Origin: Prostheceraeus crozeri
Lineage: Eukaryota; Platyhelminthes; Polycladida; Euryleptidae
Assembly (NCBI GenBank): GCA_907163375.1
Contig: CAJQUW010003643.1
Coordinates: 496,001 to 560,000, forward strand
Reading direction: 5' to 3'
Length of the DNA: 64,000 nucleotides
Part shown: piece after piece, positions 62,791 through 64,000 of the stretch
Numbering within the stretch: position 1 is the first letter of the stretch
Layout: each line of letters starts with the position of its first letter
Notes under the pieces: generated by a model
Seen by the model: only the letters and a program-made list of their open reading frames with translations
Databases searched by the model: none
What the model was told of the DNA's origin: nothing
Translations under genes and position numbers: made by a program

Positions 62791-64000
62791 GTTCTCCTAA
62801 GATTCAAATCAAAATATTAATTTTTGTAACTTGATTTGTATATGTGTAGCATTAAGAGAAGACCCAGGTTTTGTATAACTTACCCAAGGTCCAACCTTGT
62901 GTGAGATTGTTGTGGCACTGACATCAATGATATCTCATTATGCACCTAAGAGTATATTACATGAATCCCTACATGCACATGCTTGGATTCAGGCAATTTG
63001 TGAGTTTCACATAGTACCACCTATTGATGGTAGATAAACAGCAGGTACGCTCAAACAGAAAAACACATGTACTGATGGAATTCTGTGTCGAGGATTTGTG
63101 CCGTCAGATTCGATCTTTTTGGTCAGATTTGAGTTGAGTGTAAATAGACAGTTAGAAAAATTACGTCGCTGTTCCGCTGATCTGATTTGGTTACAAAAAT
63201 TACATCCCTTTCGAACAGTGGTGACAAATTAGGTGAAAACAGTACGTGACTTAATACCAAAGATATTTAATTGCTTAAAAGGGCTAAATGAGAAATAGAT
63301 GCCTAAATTTGAACCCATTTTAGTACGGTCCTTATCGTGGCAAAAAAAGCATTGCGGCAATGCTGCGAAATTGTTGTTTTTGAGGCTGTGCGATGTGCGA
63401 TGCGACAAAAAGCATGAGAAAGGGCATATGATATAAAACATAATTCACTGATATTATATGATAAGTTTCAAGAATATTCATTCAGTAGTTTCTCTGAAAA
63501 AAATTGTTGAAGATGAGAGCGTCAATACAGCAATTTAATGCAGTACTATCAATCCAAGTGGACGATAAAATATTCACATGGAGACTGATGGGTATCAATT
63601 GGTAAACACTCAACTCTCTCTGTAGAATTCATGACTATTAACAATTTCAGTGAGAATCCGAATATTAATAAGGCTCACCCATGTCAACAACGCTCTTCAA
63701 GTTATTCACCAGGCTGAAACTACAATATGGATCTATGTATTGCAATTAATTAACAGACGGCATTTTAGAGCCAACTGGAATCGATCATCGCATGTCTGTC
63801 AATGTCAAAGATGTTGTCAATGTGCATTATATAATAACATAGCTACGTAATATATGTTGTTTGTTTTTATTTGCCTAAGCCAATTTTATATCAAATTTTC
63901 TGATAATTCATATTTACTTTTTCTGTTGTGTCATGTAATTTCTTACCGCAAAATTACATATACACGTTAGATTATTGTCAAGCCTGGCAAACGCGTCTGG
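62791..64000. other. Non-coding, no gene seen
   Basis: AT-rich DNA with short chance frames and no recognised repeat ends. Confidence 0.4.

Overview
The window looks like AT-rich nuclear DNA from an animal, probably a marine deuterostome. The evidence is a split gene with a 28-kb intron and a heavy load of animal-type mobile elements: hAT, Tc1, pogo, Penelope-like, two kinds of LINE, and tRNA-derived SINEs. A dead histone H2B copy has a core I remember as close to starfish H2B, so an echinoderm or other ambulacrarian is my best guess. That is inference from memory, not from a search.

Only one host gene is well supported. It is a heparan sulfate glucosamine 3-O-sulfotransferase on the + strand, in two coding exons: 29528-29769 (membrane anchor, 5'-phosphosulfate loop, catalytic Glu/His/Asp) and 57693-58329 (3'-phosphate site, disulfide pair, C-terminal loop). 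The exons join in frame with GT/AG borders to give 292 residues, a complete but short-stemmed Golgi enzyme. The 27.9-kb intron holds at least four hAT-type elements, a deleted Tc1 copy, LINE pieces, SINEs and the broken H2B gene.

Layout. 1-5170: an eroded LINE split by a 2.36-kb hAT-type insertion (2296-4651, exact 8-bp target duplication). 6.3-8 kb: a SINE and a second hAT family. 8639-10621: a Penelope-like element with inverted arms and a 15-bp duplication, carrying a hammerhead-ribozyme-like motif. 10.8-11.6 kb: LINE relic. 15.9-19 kb: two hAT-type elements, one holding a LINE piece. 22.2-22.6 kb: CR1-like LINE piece. 24414-26073: Tc1-like element with a dead transposase. 27146-27839: pogo-like element. 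29.5-58.3 kb: the sulfotransferase gene and its intron. 58.3-64 kb: non-coding DNA with short tandem repeats, palindromes and a hAT-type element nested in a TA-flanked element.

The most distinctive content is the set of nine hAT-type elements. Six have exact 8-bp target duplications, one has a 6/8 duplication, and two are decayed. None shows a recognisable transposase, so all appear to have depended on enzymes encoded elsewhere. I found no CRISPR array, rRNA or true tRNA gene, and no prokaryotic-style system. Most short reading frames are chance or lie inside repeats.
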